Source of the DNA: Roseivivax sp. GX 12232
GTDB lineage: Bacteria > Pseudomonadota > Alphaproteobacteria > Rhodobacterales > Rhodobacteraceae
Direction of reading: 5' to 3'
Length of the DNA stretch: 64,000 nt
Assembly: GCF_021272185.1 (NCBI RefSeq)
Contig: NZ_JAJSEC010000003.1
Span: 310,001 to 374,000 of the forward strand
The position numbers and the translations under genes were made by a program. The notes under the pieces were generated by a model. That model saw only the letters and a list, made by a program, of their open reading frames with translations. It did not search any database and was not told where the DNA came from. Each line of letters begins with the position of its first letter. The first letter of the stretch is position 1. This document shows, piece after piece, positions 8,629-17,108 of this stretch.

Positions 8629-8800
8629 CGGTTCTCCCGCAGGGCTGCGGTGGCGGTTGAGCAACATTGACCACGCGCCGCCTATGGGGCGGCACGTCAC
8701 TCGGCACCCAATCGAGCGTGGCGAAGCGCAGGGCGCTTGTCTACGGGAAATGCGAATATGTTCGCCCGTGGAGCGGGTGCCCGCTGTGCTCGGGCAGGGC

Positions 8801-8967
8801 GGGGCGCTGCGGGGGGCTTGGGCGGGGGTGGCCGCGCCGGAGGGCGGGTGCCTTGCGGGCGCTGCGGGGGCATGTGCAGGGGGCTGCTGTCGCGGCAGGC
8901 GAGCCTCGCTGGGCGCTGCGGGAGGTCATATGCGGGAGGCTGCCGCCCCGGCGGGCCGGTGCCTCGC
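8801..8967. repeat. Degenerate 55-bp tandem repeat, three units
   Basis: The 12-mer GGGCGCTGCGGG recurs at 8802, 8857 and 8911, spacing 55 and 54 bases, and flanking bases such as GGCTGC and GTGCCT(T/C)GC recur in register. The array fills most of the 346-base gap between the gene at 8628 and rlmJ. The rest of the gap shows nothing recognisable. The G-rich strand could form G-quadruplexes. Confidence 0.65.
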
Positions 8968-8974
8968 GCCCCCG

Positions 8975-9745
8975 TCAGCCCGCCTGCACCTCAATCAGCC
9001 CGGTGATCTCCGCCGCCGCCTCGGCCAGGCCGTAGGGCGGGTTCACCACGAACATCCCCGAGCCGACCATGGCATGCCCCGGCCGCGCCGGAGGAAAGCC
9101 CACCTCGGAGAGGAGCGCCTCGGGGAACGCGCGCCGCAGCGCCCCGGTCATCTCGACATGCCGGGCGTCGCGCAGGATCGGATACCAGAGCGCCAGGATG
9201 CCCACGTTCCAGGCCTTGGCGAGCCGGGTGAAATGGCGCGGGACGGCGGCGTAATCGGCCTTCACCTCGTAGGAGGGATCGCAGAGCAGGAGCCCCCGGC
9301 GCGGGGTCGGCGGGGTGAGGCTCTGGGCCAGTTCGAAGCCGTCCTGCCGGTAGACGCGCGCGCGCCGGACGGCCCGGGTCAGCGCCGCCTGTTCGCCGGG
9401 GTGCAGCTCGGCCAGGTGCAGGCTGTCGCCGGCGCGCAGGAGCTCCTCGGCGATCAAGGGCGAGCCCGGGTAGGCGCGGGCCCCGTGGCGGGCGCGCACG
9501 GCGGCGAGCGCCCGGGCCAGCGCATGGCCCTCGGGCAGCGCAAGCCGGTCGACGCCCGCGGCGGCCTCGCCGGTCTTCCGCGCCTCGGCGCTGTCGAGAT
9601 CGTAGAGCCCGCGCCCGGCGTGGGTCTCGATGTAGCTCAGCGGTTTGTCCTTCCGCGTGAGGTAGTCGAGCATCGCGGCCAGAAGCCCGTGCTTGTGCAG
9701 ATCGGCCAGGTTCCCGGCGTGATAGGCGTGTTGATACGACAGCAT
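8975..9745 (-). CDS. rlmJ: 23S rRNA (adenine-2030-N6)-methyltransferase RlmJ
   Basis: A 256-residue SAM-dependent methyltransferase that modifies A2030 of 23S rRNA. The N-terminus MLSYQHAYHAGNLADLHKHG is the diagnostic RlmJ signature. YIETHAGRGLYDL carries the SAM-binding start. The catalytic motif is DPSY at Asp156 instead of the usual DPPY; the Pro-to-Ser change still leaves the Asp and Tyr. The start is the ATG at 9745. The gene is monocistronic or follows cutA (44-base gap). Length is slightly below the E. coli protein. Confidence 0.93.
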   Translation of the reverse strand: MLSYQHAYHAGNLADLHKHGLLAAMLDYLTRKDKPLSYIETHAGRGLYDLDSAEARKTGEAAAGVDRLALPEGHALARALAAVRARHGARAYPGSPLIAEELLRAGDSLHLAELHPGEQAALTRAVRRARVYRQDGFELAQSLTPPTPRRGLLLCDPSYEVKADYAAVPRHFTRLAKAWNVGILALWYPILRDARHVEMTGALRRAFPEALLSEVGFPPARPGHAMVGSGMFVVNPPYGLAEAAAEITGLIEVQAG

Positions 9746-9789
9746 GGCCCGCGCCTTAGCGGCTTGTCGCAGGCTTGCCCAGAGCCATG

Positions 9790-10101
9790 TCAGCGCGTGC
9801 TCTCGGCGATCCAGTCGAGGAAGGCGGGCGCGCCCCGGCTGGCCTCGAAGGCCCAGAGCGCCGGCAGGTCGTAGGGATGCTCGTGCTCGATCAGCCGGGC
9901 GAGATCGTCATAGGCGGCCTCGGTGGTCTTGAAGAGCAGCCGCCACTCCGGGGCCTCCTCGACGCTGCCCTGCCAGAGGAAACAGGCGGAGATCTTCTCG
10001 AGGTGCACGCAGGCGGCCAGGCGCGCCTCGACGGCCTTGCGCGCGAGCGCCCGGGCGGCGGCCTCGTCGTCGAGCGTGGTGAGAACGGCAAGCGCGGTCA
10101 T
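9790..10101 (-). CDS. cutA: Divalent-cation tolerance protein CutA
   Basis: A 103-residue CutA1 family protein, a small trimeric ferredoxin-like fold. Conserved stretches LARKAVEARLAACVHLEKI, YRWQG-like (here FLWQGSVEEAPEWRLLFKT) and IEHEHPYDLPALWAF are present. The ATG at 10101 is chosen because the family begins there and AGGAGC-like sequence (GGAGCC, 10105-10110) precedes it; the open frame upstream runs into low-complexity DNA. CutA has been linked to copper tolerance but its molecular role is unsettled. Confidence 0.92.
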   Translation of the reverse strand: MTALAVLTTLDDEAAARALARKAVEARLAACVHLEKISACFLWQGSVEEAPEWRLLFKTTEAAYDDLARLIEHEHPYDLPALWAFEASRGAPAFLDWIAESTR

Positions 10102-10506
10102 GGAGGGGCTCCTTCGCTGGGGGTGTTGCAGGGCGAAGGGTAGCGCGGGGTGGCGCGCGGGGACATGGGGCGTGGTCGAGAGGTCCGGGTGGCGGTTGGC
10201 CCGCGCAGGGCGTGGCGACTGGGCCGCTCCGTCCCGCACCCGAGACCGGCCGCCCCGTTCCCGCCCCGAGCGGGTGCCGGGCCTGCGCCGGACCGGGGGG
10301 CTGGCGCCGCGCGGCCGGGGCGGGGCGCTTTATGGTGCAAGGTCAGGACACCGCCTGAGCGCCGCGCTGTCCGTCCCAAAGCGCCAGACCGGCGGGACCG
10401 GTCCGGCGCAGGCCCGGCACCTGCGGTGCTATTCGGGCCTTTGATAGATTTCTATTGCCTCAAAATGCCGATTTGGCGACCATCACGCATTATTTGGGAG
10501 ATTGCC
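10102..10506. other. Divergent intergenic region between cutA and a nuclease gene
   Basis: No gene is supported. It holds diverged copy 2 of the dispersed palindromic element (10265-10440). The final 65 bases before the GTG at 10507 turn abruptly AT-rich, which probably marks the promoter and the edge of acquired DNA. Confidence 0.6.
10265..10440 (-). repeat. Dispersed composite palindromic element, copy 2 (diverged)
   Basis: Same orientation as copy 1. Recognisable are GCGCCGGACCGGGGGGC (near 10287), GCGCTTTATGGTGCAAGGTCAGG in the core (10326-10348, compare GCGCTTTATTTCCGCAAGGTCAGG in copy 1), GACCGGTCCGGCGCAGGCCC (10397 on) and the end signature CACCTGCGGTGCTATTCGGG. Many substitutions separate it from the other copies. 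It ends about 65 bases upstream of the nuclease gene. Confidence 0.7.
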
Positions 10507-11550
10507 GTGTCTTTAGATCAATTGCTTTCCTCTCTTTCAGAGAGAGTCCGCGAACATGCTTCCGCCATCGCCACGGAAGAAGCCGCCAAAACCTCCATCA
10601 TTCTGCCGATGCTGCAAGGGCTGGGATATGACGTATTCAATCCCGCCGAGGTGGTTCCCGAGTTCACTGCCGACACTCCCGGCAAGAAAGGGGAAAAGGT
10701 CGATTACGCGGTGGTTCTGGATGGAGAGGTGCGCATTCTGATCGAGGCCAAGGGCCTTCAGACCAAGCTAGAGCAGAAACACCTCGGCCAGCTCTATCGC
10801 TATTTCTCGGTGACCAATACGCGGTTCGCCATTCTCACCAATGGTCAGGTCTACCAGTTCTTTTCCGATCTGGAAGAACCCAACAAACTGGACTCCCGGC
10901 CCTTCTTCACATTCGATCTTCTCGATTTCGGTCCCAACAAGATTGCGGAGCTTCGCAAGTTCGAGCGGTCCAACTTCGACGTGGACAAGATATTGGCCAA
11001 TGCGGAGAAACTGAAATACGTCTCGGCGATTAAGGCTTTCCTCGCCGAGGAGCTGGACGATCCCAGCGAGGATTTCGTGAAGCTTGTCGCATCGAAGGTC
11101 TATGACGGACGCATTTCCGCAAGCGTTCGGGAAATGGTCGGCTCTGCCATCAGGGCGGCCTTCAACGATCTCGTCAGAGATGGGGTCCGCAATCGGCTCA
11201 GCACAGCCTTGAATGACGACACCACGGAAGAGGACCTGCCCGAGGTCGAACCGGGTTCGGACATCGTCACCACCCAGGAAGAGATCGAGGGGATGCTGAC
11301 GATCCGTGCCATTGTCCGGGATGTGATCGACGCCGGGCGGGTCGATCTCAGAGACGCCAAGTCATACTGCGCGGTGTTGGTCGATGCGAACAACCGCAAG
11401 CCCCTTGCCCGGCTGCATCTCAACCGGAAGCAATGGTATGTCGGGCTGTTCGACACCGAGAAGGAAGAGCGCGTTCCAATCGAGTCGTTGAACGATCTCT
11501 TCGCGCACTCGGAACGGCTGCGGGCTACGGCGGCGCGTTACACCGCCTAG
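10507..11550 (+). CDS. Stand-alone HsdR N-terminal-type (PD-(D/E)XK) nuclease
   Basis: A protein of 347 residues with a restriction-type nuclease domain at the N-terminus. The core VDYAVVLDGEVRILIEAK gives Asp67, Glu80 and Lys82, followed by Gln95 in QLYRYF and NTRFAILTNGQVYQFF, which matches the D-ExK-Q pattern of type I R-subunit N-domains. There is no helicase motor, methylase or specificity subunit nearby. Residues 190-347 are helical then a small C-terminal domain of unknown role. GTG at 10507 is chosen for the GGGAG seven bases ahead and because homologues usually begin with SLDQL-like sequence; an ATG at 10465 is possible. Third positions are visibly more AT-rich than in neighbours, suggesting transfer. 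It may be a defence or DNA-repair nuclease; the role is inferred. Confidence 0.85.
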   Translation: MSLDQLLSSLSERVREHASAIATEEAAKTSIILPMLQGLGYDVFNPAEVVPEFTADTPGKKGEKVDYAVVLDGEVRILIEAKGLQTKLEQKHLGQLYRYFSVTNTRFAILTNGQVYQFFSDLEEPNKLDSRPFFTFDLLDFGPNKIAELRKFERSNFDVDKILANAEKLKYVSAIKAFLAEELDDPSEDFVKLVASKVYDGRISASVREMVGSAIRAAFNDLVRDGVRNRLSTALNDDTTEEDLPEVEPGSDIVTTQEEIEGMLTIRAIVRDVIDAGRVDLRDAKSYCAVLVDANNRKPLARLHLNRKQWYVGLFDTEKEERVPIESLNDLFAHSERLRATAARYTA

Positions 11551-11556
11551 CACCAC

Positions 11557-13200
11557 TCAAACCAACCGCGACACATCCTTCGCTGCCCGCACAAAGTCCT
11601 TGAACAGCGGATGCGGGTCAAAGGGTTTCGACTTCAGCTCGGGGTGGAACTGCACGCCGATGAACCACGGGTGGTCGGACCATTCGACGATCTCGGGCAG
11701 CTTGCCGTCGGGCGACATGCCCGAGAAGCAGAGGCCCGCCTTCTCCAGCGCCTCGCGGTACTGGATGTCGACCTCGTAGCGGTGGCGGTGGCGCTCGTCG
11801 ATGGTGGAGGTGCCATAGACCTCGGCCACCCGGCTGCCCTCCTTCAGCACCGCGTCATAGGCGCCGAGGCGCATGGTGCCGCCCTTGTCGTCGTCGGGCC
11901 GGCGGTTGACCTTCTCGTTGCCCTGCACCCACTCCTTGAGGTGGTAGACCACCGGCTCGAAGCGCTTCTTGCCGGCCTCGTGGTCGAACTCCTCGGAGCC
12001 CGCGCGGCTGACGCCGGCGGCGTTGCGCGCCGCCTCGATCACCGCCATCTGCATGCCGAGGCAGATGCCGAGATAGGGCACCTTGTGCTCGCGCGCGAAT
12101 TGCGCGGCCTTGATCTTGCCTTCCGTGCCGCGCTCGCCGAAGCCGCCGGGCACCAGGATCGCGTGGAAGCCCGAGAGATGCGGCGCGGGGTCCTCGCGCT
12201 CGAAGATCTCGGCGTCGACCCAGTCGACATTGACCTTCACGCGGTTCGAGAGCCCGCCGTGGGTCAGCGCCTCGGCGATGGACTTATAGGCGTCCTCGAG
12301 CTGGGTGTATTTGCCGACGATGGCGACATTCACCTCGCCCTCGGGATGGGCGATGCGGTCGGCCACATCCTCCCAGACGGTGAGGTTGGGCTTGGGCGCG
12401 GGCGTGATCTGGAAGGCGTCCAGCACCGCCTGGTCGAGCCCCTCGCGGTGATAGGCCAGCGGCGCCTGGTAGATCGACTTCAGGTCCTGCGCGGCGATCA
12501 CGCTGTCGGGGCGCACGTTGCAGAAAAGCGCGAGCTTCTCGCGTTCCTTCTGCGGGATCGGCCCCTCGGAGCGGCAGACCAGGATGTCCGGCGCCAGCCC
12601 GATGGAGCGCAGCTCCTTCACCGAGTGCTGCGTGGGCTTGGTCTTCAGCTCGCCCGAGGCCTTGATCCAGGGCAGGAGCGTCAGATGCATGAAGATGCAC
12701 TGGCCGCGCGGCTTCTCCTGGGCGAACTGGCGGATCGCCTCGAAGAAGGGCAGCCCTTCGATGTCGCCGACCGTGCCGCCGATCTCGCAGAGCATGAAGT
12801 CCACCTCGTCCTCGCCGATCGAGATGAAATCCTTGATCTCGTTGGTGACGTGGGGAATGACCTGGATGGTCTTGCCGAGGTAGTCGCCGCGGCGCTCCTT
12901 CTCCAGCACGTTGGTGTAGATCCGCCCCGAGGAGATCGAATCGGTCATCCGCGCCGGCACCCCGGTGAAGCGTTCGTAATGCCCGAGGTCGAGGTCGGTC
13001 TCGGCGCCGTCGTCGGTCACGAAGACCTCGCCGTGCTCGAAGGGCGACATCGTGCCCGGGTCGACGTTCAGGTAGGGATCGAGCTTCCTCAGCCGCACCG
13101 AATAGCCGCGCGCCTGCAGAAGCGCCCCGAGTGCCGCCGACGCCAGGCCCTTGCCCAGCGAGGAAACCACACCACCAGTGATGAAAATGAAGCGCGCCAT
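11557..13200 (-). CDS. pyrG: CTP synthase
   Basis: Makes CTP from UTP, ATP and glutamine in the cytoplasm. The 547-residue protein has the amidoligase domain ([21 protein letters not shown]-loop-like; [16 protein letters not shown]-type motif) and a C-terminal GATase with YLGICLGMQ (nucleophile Cys) and FHPE. The start is the ATG at 13200; the frame stays open upstream but the family starts at MARFIFIT. Its stop lies only six bases from the stop of the convergent nuclease gene, leaving no room for separate terminators. secG lies upstream, 193 bases away, in the same direction, a common alphaproteobacterial order. Confidence 0.97.
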   Translation of the reverse strand: MARFIFITGGVVSSLGKGLASAALGALLQARGYSVRLRKLDPYLNVDPGTMSPFEHGEVFVTDDGAETDLDLGHYERFTGVPARMTDSISSGRIYTNVLEKERRGDYLGKTIQVIPHVTNEIKDFISIGEDEVDFMLCEIGGTVGDIEGLPFFEAIRQFAQEKPRGQCIFMHLTLLPWIKASGELKTKPTQHSVKELRSIGLAPDILVCRSEGPIPQKEREKLALFCNVRPDSVIAAQDLKSIYQAPLAYHREGLDQAVLDAFQITPAPKPNLTVWEDVADRIAHPEGEVNVAIVGKYTQLEDAYKSIAEALTHGGLSNRVKVNVDWVDAEIFEREDPAPHLSGFHAILVPGGFGERGTEGKIKAAQFAREHKVPYLGICLGMQMAVIEAARNAAGVSRAGSEEFDHEAGKKRFEPVVYHLKEWVQGNEKVNRRPDDDKGGTMRLGAYDAVLKEGSRVAEVYGTSTIDERHRHRYEVDIQYREALEKAGLCFSGMSPDGKLPEIVEWSDHPWFIGVQFHPELKSKPFDPHPLFKDFVRAAKDVSRLV

Positions 13201-13393
13201 ATGCCGCTTACCCCCGCGATTTGCCCCAATTCTCGAGCGATGAGAGGCGCATTTTCGCCCCACCCGCGGCCCGCTCGGACCGCAGCATCACGGGATTTAG
13301 ATGATATGAGATTCGCGCCCGTAACACAAGACGACCGCAAGATGCTGTTGCGGCCCGATGGGCGCCCTCAATGTTTGGTGCGGTGACCTCCGC

Positions 13394-13783
13394 TCATTCC
13401 GCCTGGGGAATGAGCGGTCCGTCGCCGGCCTCGCCGCCCGCGGAGGGCGGCGGCAGGAGCCCGTCGGTATCGAGCCCGGGCGCAGCACCGTCCTCGGTGC
13501 CGGCCTCGGAGGCCGGGGCGCCCGGCGTCAGCCGGTCGAGCACCGATCCCGTGGCGCTGTTGCGCGCGGCCAGGATCGTCAGCGTCAGCGATGTGGCGAT
13601 GAAGGCCGCCGCCAGGACCCAAGTCAGCTTGCCGAGCGCCGTGCCGGCGGACCGCGCCGACATGGCGCCGCCGCCGCCGCCCGATCCCATGCCGAGACCG
13701 CCGCCCTCCGAGCGCTGCAGCAGCACGACGCCGATCAGCGCCAGCGCGAGAAGAAGGTGCACGATGAGGATGACGTTCTGCAT
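13394..13783 (-). CDS. secG: Preprotein translocase subunit SecG
   Basis: The small SecYEG subunit in the inner membrane. It has 129 residues: TM1 (NVILIVHLLLALALIGVVLLQ), the conserved QRSEGGGLGMGSGGG loop, TM2 (LTWVLAAAFIATSLTLTILAA), then a Pro/Gly/Ala-rich acidic tail typical of alphaproteobacteria. The start is the ATG at 13783, matching family length. It lies upstream of pyrG. Confidence 0.95.
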   Translation of the reverse strand: MQNVILIVHLLLALALIGVVLLQRSEGGGLGMGSGGGGGAMSARSAGTALGKLTWVLAAAFIATSLTLTILAARNSATGSVLDRLTPGAPASEAGTEDGAAPGLDTDGLLPPPSAGGEAGDGPLIPQAE

Positions 13784-13832
13784 GCCGGTTCCGCTTTCGC
13801 CTGAATGACGGGGCGGAGATAGGCCATTCCCG

Positions 13833-14087
13833 TCACGCCCGCAACCCGCGCTCTTCGGTTGTGGCCCCGCCCCGGTGCGAATGTGCCGGACGGCGCCCCC
13901 AGGAGATCCGTTCCCAGAGCCTTTCGTGCAGCACATAGGTGACCAGCGCCACCGCGCTCGAGGTCACCGCGATGGCGCCGCCCTGGCTCAGCGAGCCGGT
14001 GAAGAGGTAGCCAAGCCCGGTCATCGTGCAGATGCCAAGCGCCTGCCAGCAGATCGCCTTCGCGAGGGTGCGGATCGGGGTGTCCAA
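13833..14087 (-). CDS. DUF2061 small membrane protein
   Basis: An 84-residue protein with two membrane segments: AICWQALGICTMTGLGYLFTG and GAIAVTSSAVALVTYVLHERLW. The pattern R..AK...W...G..T ... YY.HER.W is characteristic of DUF2061. The start codon is TTG at 14087, supported by a strong AGGAGG six bases upstream. It lies 49 bases upstream of secG in the same direction. Function unknown. Confidence 0.85.
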   Translation of the reverse strand: MDTPIRTLAKAICWQALGICTMTGLGYLFTGSLSQGGAIAVTSSAVALVTYVLHERLWERISWGRRPAHSHRGGATTEERGLRA

Positions 14088-14167
14088 GGGGGCCTCCTGT
14101 TGTTGTCACTGTCTCTTGTGGCCACAGGGCTAGCCGAGGGGCGGGGCACCGACCATTCCGGCTCTTG

Positions 14168-14199
14168 TTGACGGAAGGCGTCATTTGGTAACTATTCTG
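14168..14199 (+). promoter_or_regulatory. Candidate promoter/operator of the XRE regulator gene
   Basis: TTGACG (14168-14173) could be a -35 and AACTAT (14190-14195) a -10 with 16 bases between. A palindrome TGACG-GAAGG-CGTCA (14169-14183) overlaps the -35 and could be the regulator's own operator. Transcription would then begin within a few bases of the ATG at 14204, giving a leaderless mRNA; no Shine-Dalgarno is seen. Confidence 0.4.
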
Positions 14200-14203
14200 G
14201 ACA

Positions 14204-15070
14204 ATGAGTGACAAGATCGACAAACGCGCCCGGGCCGAGCTCTTCCGCCAGCGCCTGCGCGAGGCCATGCGGGTCAAGGGCAGCAACCTCTCGGCGCTCG
14301 CGCGCGAGACCGGGGTGACCCGCTCCACCGTCTCCCAGCTTCTGGGCGAGGGCGCGGCCCGGCTGCCCAACGCCCAGCTCGCCGCCGAGGCCGCCCGGGC
14401 GCTCGGCGTCTCGACCGACTGGCTTTTGGGGCTGACCGACCGGCCCGAGCGCCCCGGCGACGTGGTGGCCGCCGCGATGCAGATGACCGAGGCCGCGCGC
14501 AGCCCCTCGGACGACCAGCTCATCGGCTGGGCGCGCGAGGCGGCGGGCTACAAGATCCGCCATGTGCCGGCTATGCTGCCCGATCTTCTGAAGACCGAGG
14601 CGGTGATGCGCTGGGAATACGGCGCCTTCCTGGGCAAGACCCCCGACCAGGCGATCAGCGCCATGCGCGACCGGATGCGTCTTCTGCGCGACGGCGGCTC
14701 GGACTACGAAATCGCCGTGCCGATCTACGAGCTCGAGAGCATGGCCGCGGGCGAGGGCTATTACCGCAGCCTCTCTCGCGCCGACCGGGCCGAGCAGATC
14801 GCCCAGATCGCCGAGACCTGCGAGGAGCTCTACCCGCGGCTGCGGCTGTTCCTTTTCGACGCCGCCCGGGTCTTCAGCGCGCCGATCACCGTCTTCGGTC
14901 CGCTGGTCGGGGTGATCTACGTCGGGCGGGTCTATATCGCCTTCCGCGAATCCCGGCGGATCACCTCGCTGATCGACCATTTCGACTGGCTGGTGCGCGA
15001 GGCCGAGGTCGATGCCCGCGAGGCGCCGGACTACATCCGCGGGCTGACGCGGTTCCTCGACCGGGGCTGA
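14204..15070 (+). CDS. XRE-family transcriptional regulator
   Basis: A 288-residue cytoplasmic regulator. An N-terminal helix-turn-helix spans about residues 10-68 (LREAMRVKGSNLSALARETG then VTRSTVSQLLGEG), ending with the typical ALGVSTDWLLGLTDRPE. The C-terminal 200 residues form an unrecognised domain containing SDYEIAVPIYELESMAAGEGYY and VFSAPITVFGPLVGVIYVGR, possibly ligand binding. The start is the ATG at 14204. It lies divergent from the DUF2061/secG/pyrG genes, so it could control itself and that operon. Targets are not known. Confidence 0.88.
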   Translation: MSDKIDKRARAELFRQRLREAMRVKGSNLSALARETGVTRSTVSQLLGEGAARLPNAQLAAEAARALGVSTDWLLGLTDRPERPGDVVAAAMQMTEAARSPSDDQLIGWAREAAGYKIRHVPAMLPDLLKTEAVMRWEYGAFLGKTPDQAISAMRDRMRLLRDGGSDYEIAVPIYELESMAAGEGYYRSLSRADRAEQIAQIAETCEELYPRLRLFLFDAARVFSAPITVFGPLVGVIYVGRVYIAFRESRRITSLIDHFDWLVREAEVDAREAPDYIRGLTRFLDRG

Positions 15071-15130
15071 GGGGCAGGGGGCTTCTGTCCTGAGAGGCCG
15101 CGCGTGGCGCCGCCTCCCGCCACCCCAGAA

Positions 15131-15198
15131 GCCCGCACCCGGCGCAGCCTCGCGCCGCCCCGGCGCCCGCACCCGGCGCAGCCCCGCACTACCCGGTG
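15131..15198. repeat. 34-bp direct repeat, two units
   Basis: GCCCGCACCCGGCGCAGCC occurs at 15131 and again at 15165, 34 bases apart, in the gap before purA. The flanking sequence is proline/arginine-codon-like and GC-rich but no gene is supported. Confidence 0.7.
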
Positions 15199-15319
15199 CA
15201 CCCGCGCGCCGAACGGCCTCGCCGCACATCCAAAGCGCCGCCGCGCATTTCCCGGTTTCACCGCCGCGCGGCTCTCGTTAAGAGAGGCGCGGTCAAAACT
15301 GACTGGACAAGGGGTCGAT

Positions 15320-16615
15320 ATGGCAAACGTGGTGGTCGTGGGCGCCCAGTGGGGCGACGAAGGCAAAGGCAAGATCGTCGATTGGCTGAGCGAGCGCGCC
15401 GATGTGATCGCGCGCTTCCAGGGCGGGCACAACGCCGGCCATACGCTGGTCATCGGCTCCGAGGTCTACAAGCTGCACGCGCTGCCCTCGGGCGTCGTGC
15501 GCGGCGGCAAGCTCTCGGTGATCGGCAACGGCGTGGTCCTCGACCCCTGGCACCTGATCAAGGAGATCGAGACGATCCGCGCCCAGGGGGTCGAGATCAC
15601 CCCCGAGACGCTGATGGTCGCCGAGAACACGCCGCTGATCCTGCCGCTGCACGGCGAGCTCGACCGCGCCCGCGAGGAGGCGGCGAACCCCGGCGCCAAG
15701 ATCGGCACCACCGGCCGCGGCATCGGCCCGGCCTATGAGGACAAGGTCGGCCGCCGCTCGGTGCGGGTCGCCGACCTGGGCGACCGGGCCACGCTCGAGG
15801 CCCGCGTCGACCGCGCGCTGACCCACCACAACGCGCTGCGCCGCGGGCTCGGCATCGCGCCGATCGACCGCGACCGGCTGGTCGCCGAGCTCGAGGAGAT
15901 TGCGCCGCAGATCCTGCCCTTCGCGGCCCCGGTCTGGAAGGTGCTGAACGAGAAGCGCAAGGCGGGCCGCCGGATCCTCTTCGAGGGTGCCCAGGGCGCG
16001 CTTCTCGACATCGACTTCGGCACCTATCCCTTCGTCACCTCCTCCAACGTGATCGCGGGCCAGGCGGCGACCGGCGTGGGCCTCGGCCCCTCGGCCATCG
16101 ACTACACGCTGGGCATCGTGAAGGCCTATACCACCCGCGTCGGCGAAGGGCCCTTCCCGACCGAGCTGCAGGACACCGACGGCCAGCGGCTGGGCGAGCG
16201 CGGCCACGAGTTCGGCACCACCACCGGGCGGCAGCGCCGCTGCGGCTGGTTCGACGCCTGCCTGGTCAAGCAGACCTGCGCCACATCGGGGGTGAACGGC
16301 ATCGCGCTGACCAAGCTCGACGTGCTCGACGGCTTCGAGACGCTGAAGATCTGCACCGGCTACGAGCTTGACGGCACCCGGCTCGACTACCTGCCGACCG
16401 CCGCCGACCAGCAGGCGCGCTGCACCCCGATCTACGAGGAGCTGCCCGGCTGGTCGCAATCGACCGAGGGCGCGCGGAGCTGGGCCGACCTGCCTGCCGA
16501 GGCGATCAAATACGTCCGCCGGGTCGAGGAATTGATCGAATGCCCGGTGGCGCTACTTTCCACCTCGCCCGAGCGTGACGACACGATCCTCGTCACCGAT
16601 CCTTTCGCGGACTGA
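15320..16615 (+). CDS. purA: Adenylosuccinate synthetase
   Basis: Converts IMP, aspartate and GTP to adenylosuccinate, the first committed step to AMP. The 431-residue length is normal. The GTP P-loop and catalytic Asp/His are in [13 protein letters not shown] and GGHNAGHT. Further family blocks: [35 protein letters not shown], and the C-terminal TKLDVLDG guanine-binding region. The start is the ATG at 15320; the open frame upstream (from 15104) is the repeat-bearing gap. It is followed 14 bases on by the DUF2842 gene. Confidence 0.97.
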   Translation: MANVVVVGAQWGDEGKGKIVDWLSERADVIARFQGGHNAGHTLVIGSEVYKLHALPSGVVRGGKLSVIGNGVVLDPWHLIKEIETIRAQGVEITPETLMVAENTPLILPLHGELDRAREEAANPGAKIGTTGRGIGPAYEDKVGRRSVRVADLGDRATLEARVDRALTHHNALRRGLGIAPIDRDRLVAELEEIAPQILPFAAPVWKVLNEKRKAGRRILFEGAQGALLDIDFGTYPFVTSSNVIAGQAATGVGLGPSAIDYTLGIVKAYTTRVGEGPFPTELQDTDGQRLGERGHEFGTTTGRQRRCGWFDACLVKQTCATSGVNGIALTKLDVLDGFETLKICTGYELDGTRLDYLPTAADQQARCTPIYEELPGWSQSTEGARSWADLPAEAIKYVRRVEELIECPVALLSTSPERDDTILVTDPFAD

Positions 16616-16629
16616 GAACTGGACAGCCG

Positions 16630-16860
16630 ATGCCGAGCCACAAGACCAAGAAGCGCCTTGCGATCCTGATCCTCGTGGTCGGCCTGCCGGTCTACGCGGT
16701 GGTGGCCTCCTCGGTGATGACCTGGCTCGACCGTCCGCCGATCCTGCTCGAGCTCCTGATCTACGCCGCCCTGGGCGTGATCTGGGCGCTGCCTTTCCGC
16801 TGGGTGTTCCTCGGCGTCGGCCAGCCCGACCCCGAGGCCCCGCGCGAGGACCAGGGCTAG
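16630..16860 (+). CDS. DUF2842 small membrane protein
   Basis: A 76-residue protein with two transmembrane helices (KRLAILILVVGLPVYAVVASSVM and LLELLIYAALGVIWALPFRWVF). It matches the DUF2842 family of alphaproteobacteria, which often sits directly after purA. The ATG at 16630 is 14 bases beyond the purA stop, so it is probably co-transcribed. Function unknown. Confidence 0.88.
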   Translation: MPSHKTKKRLAILILVVGLPVYAVVASSVMTWLDRPPILLELLIYAALGVIWALPFRWVFLGVGQPDPEAPREDQG

Positions 16861-16912
16861 GCAACCGGGCCGAGCGCCCGGCACTAATCACCACGGACAC
16901 ACCCGCGCCGCC

Positions 16913-17039
16913 CCCTCGGGACGGCGCGCCTCTCCACAGCTTCACCTTGGCCAACCCTCAGGACGGCGCGCCGCCCCCCAGCGTCACCGTGGCCAACCCT
17001 CGGGACAGCGCGCCGCCCCCATGGCTTCAGCTTGGCCAA
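16913..17039. repeat. 42-bp tandem repeat, three units
   Basis: Units begin at 16913, 16955 and 16997. Each carries CCCTC(G/A)GGAC(G/A)GCGCGCC and ends near TTGGCCAA or GTGGCCAA. The last unit runs into CCAAAATACCTCGGGAGCG, which resembles short palindromic intergenic sequences I recall as common in Rhodobacterales. Confidence 0.75.
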
Positions 17040-17051
17040 AATACCTCGGGA

Positions 17052-17072
17052 GCGCGAGGGCAGCGCCCTCGC
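17052..17072. terminator. Hairpin between purA/DUF2842 and priA
   Basis: GCGAGGGC-AGC-GCCCTCGC forms a perfect 8-bp stem between two convergent transcription units. There is no T-run on either strand, so its role as a terminator is only probable. Confidence 0.5.
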
Positions 17073-17108
17073 ATAAATCTCACCCGACCGCCAAGCCGCC
17101 CAACCGCT

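Noticed and set aside
10102-11556. Complete type I restriction system
   Set aside because: Only an HsdR N-terminal-type domain is present. No hsdM, hsdS or helicase is found in the window.
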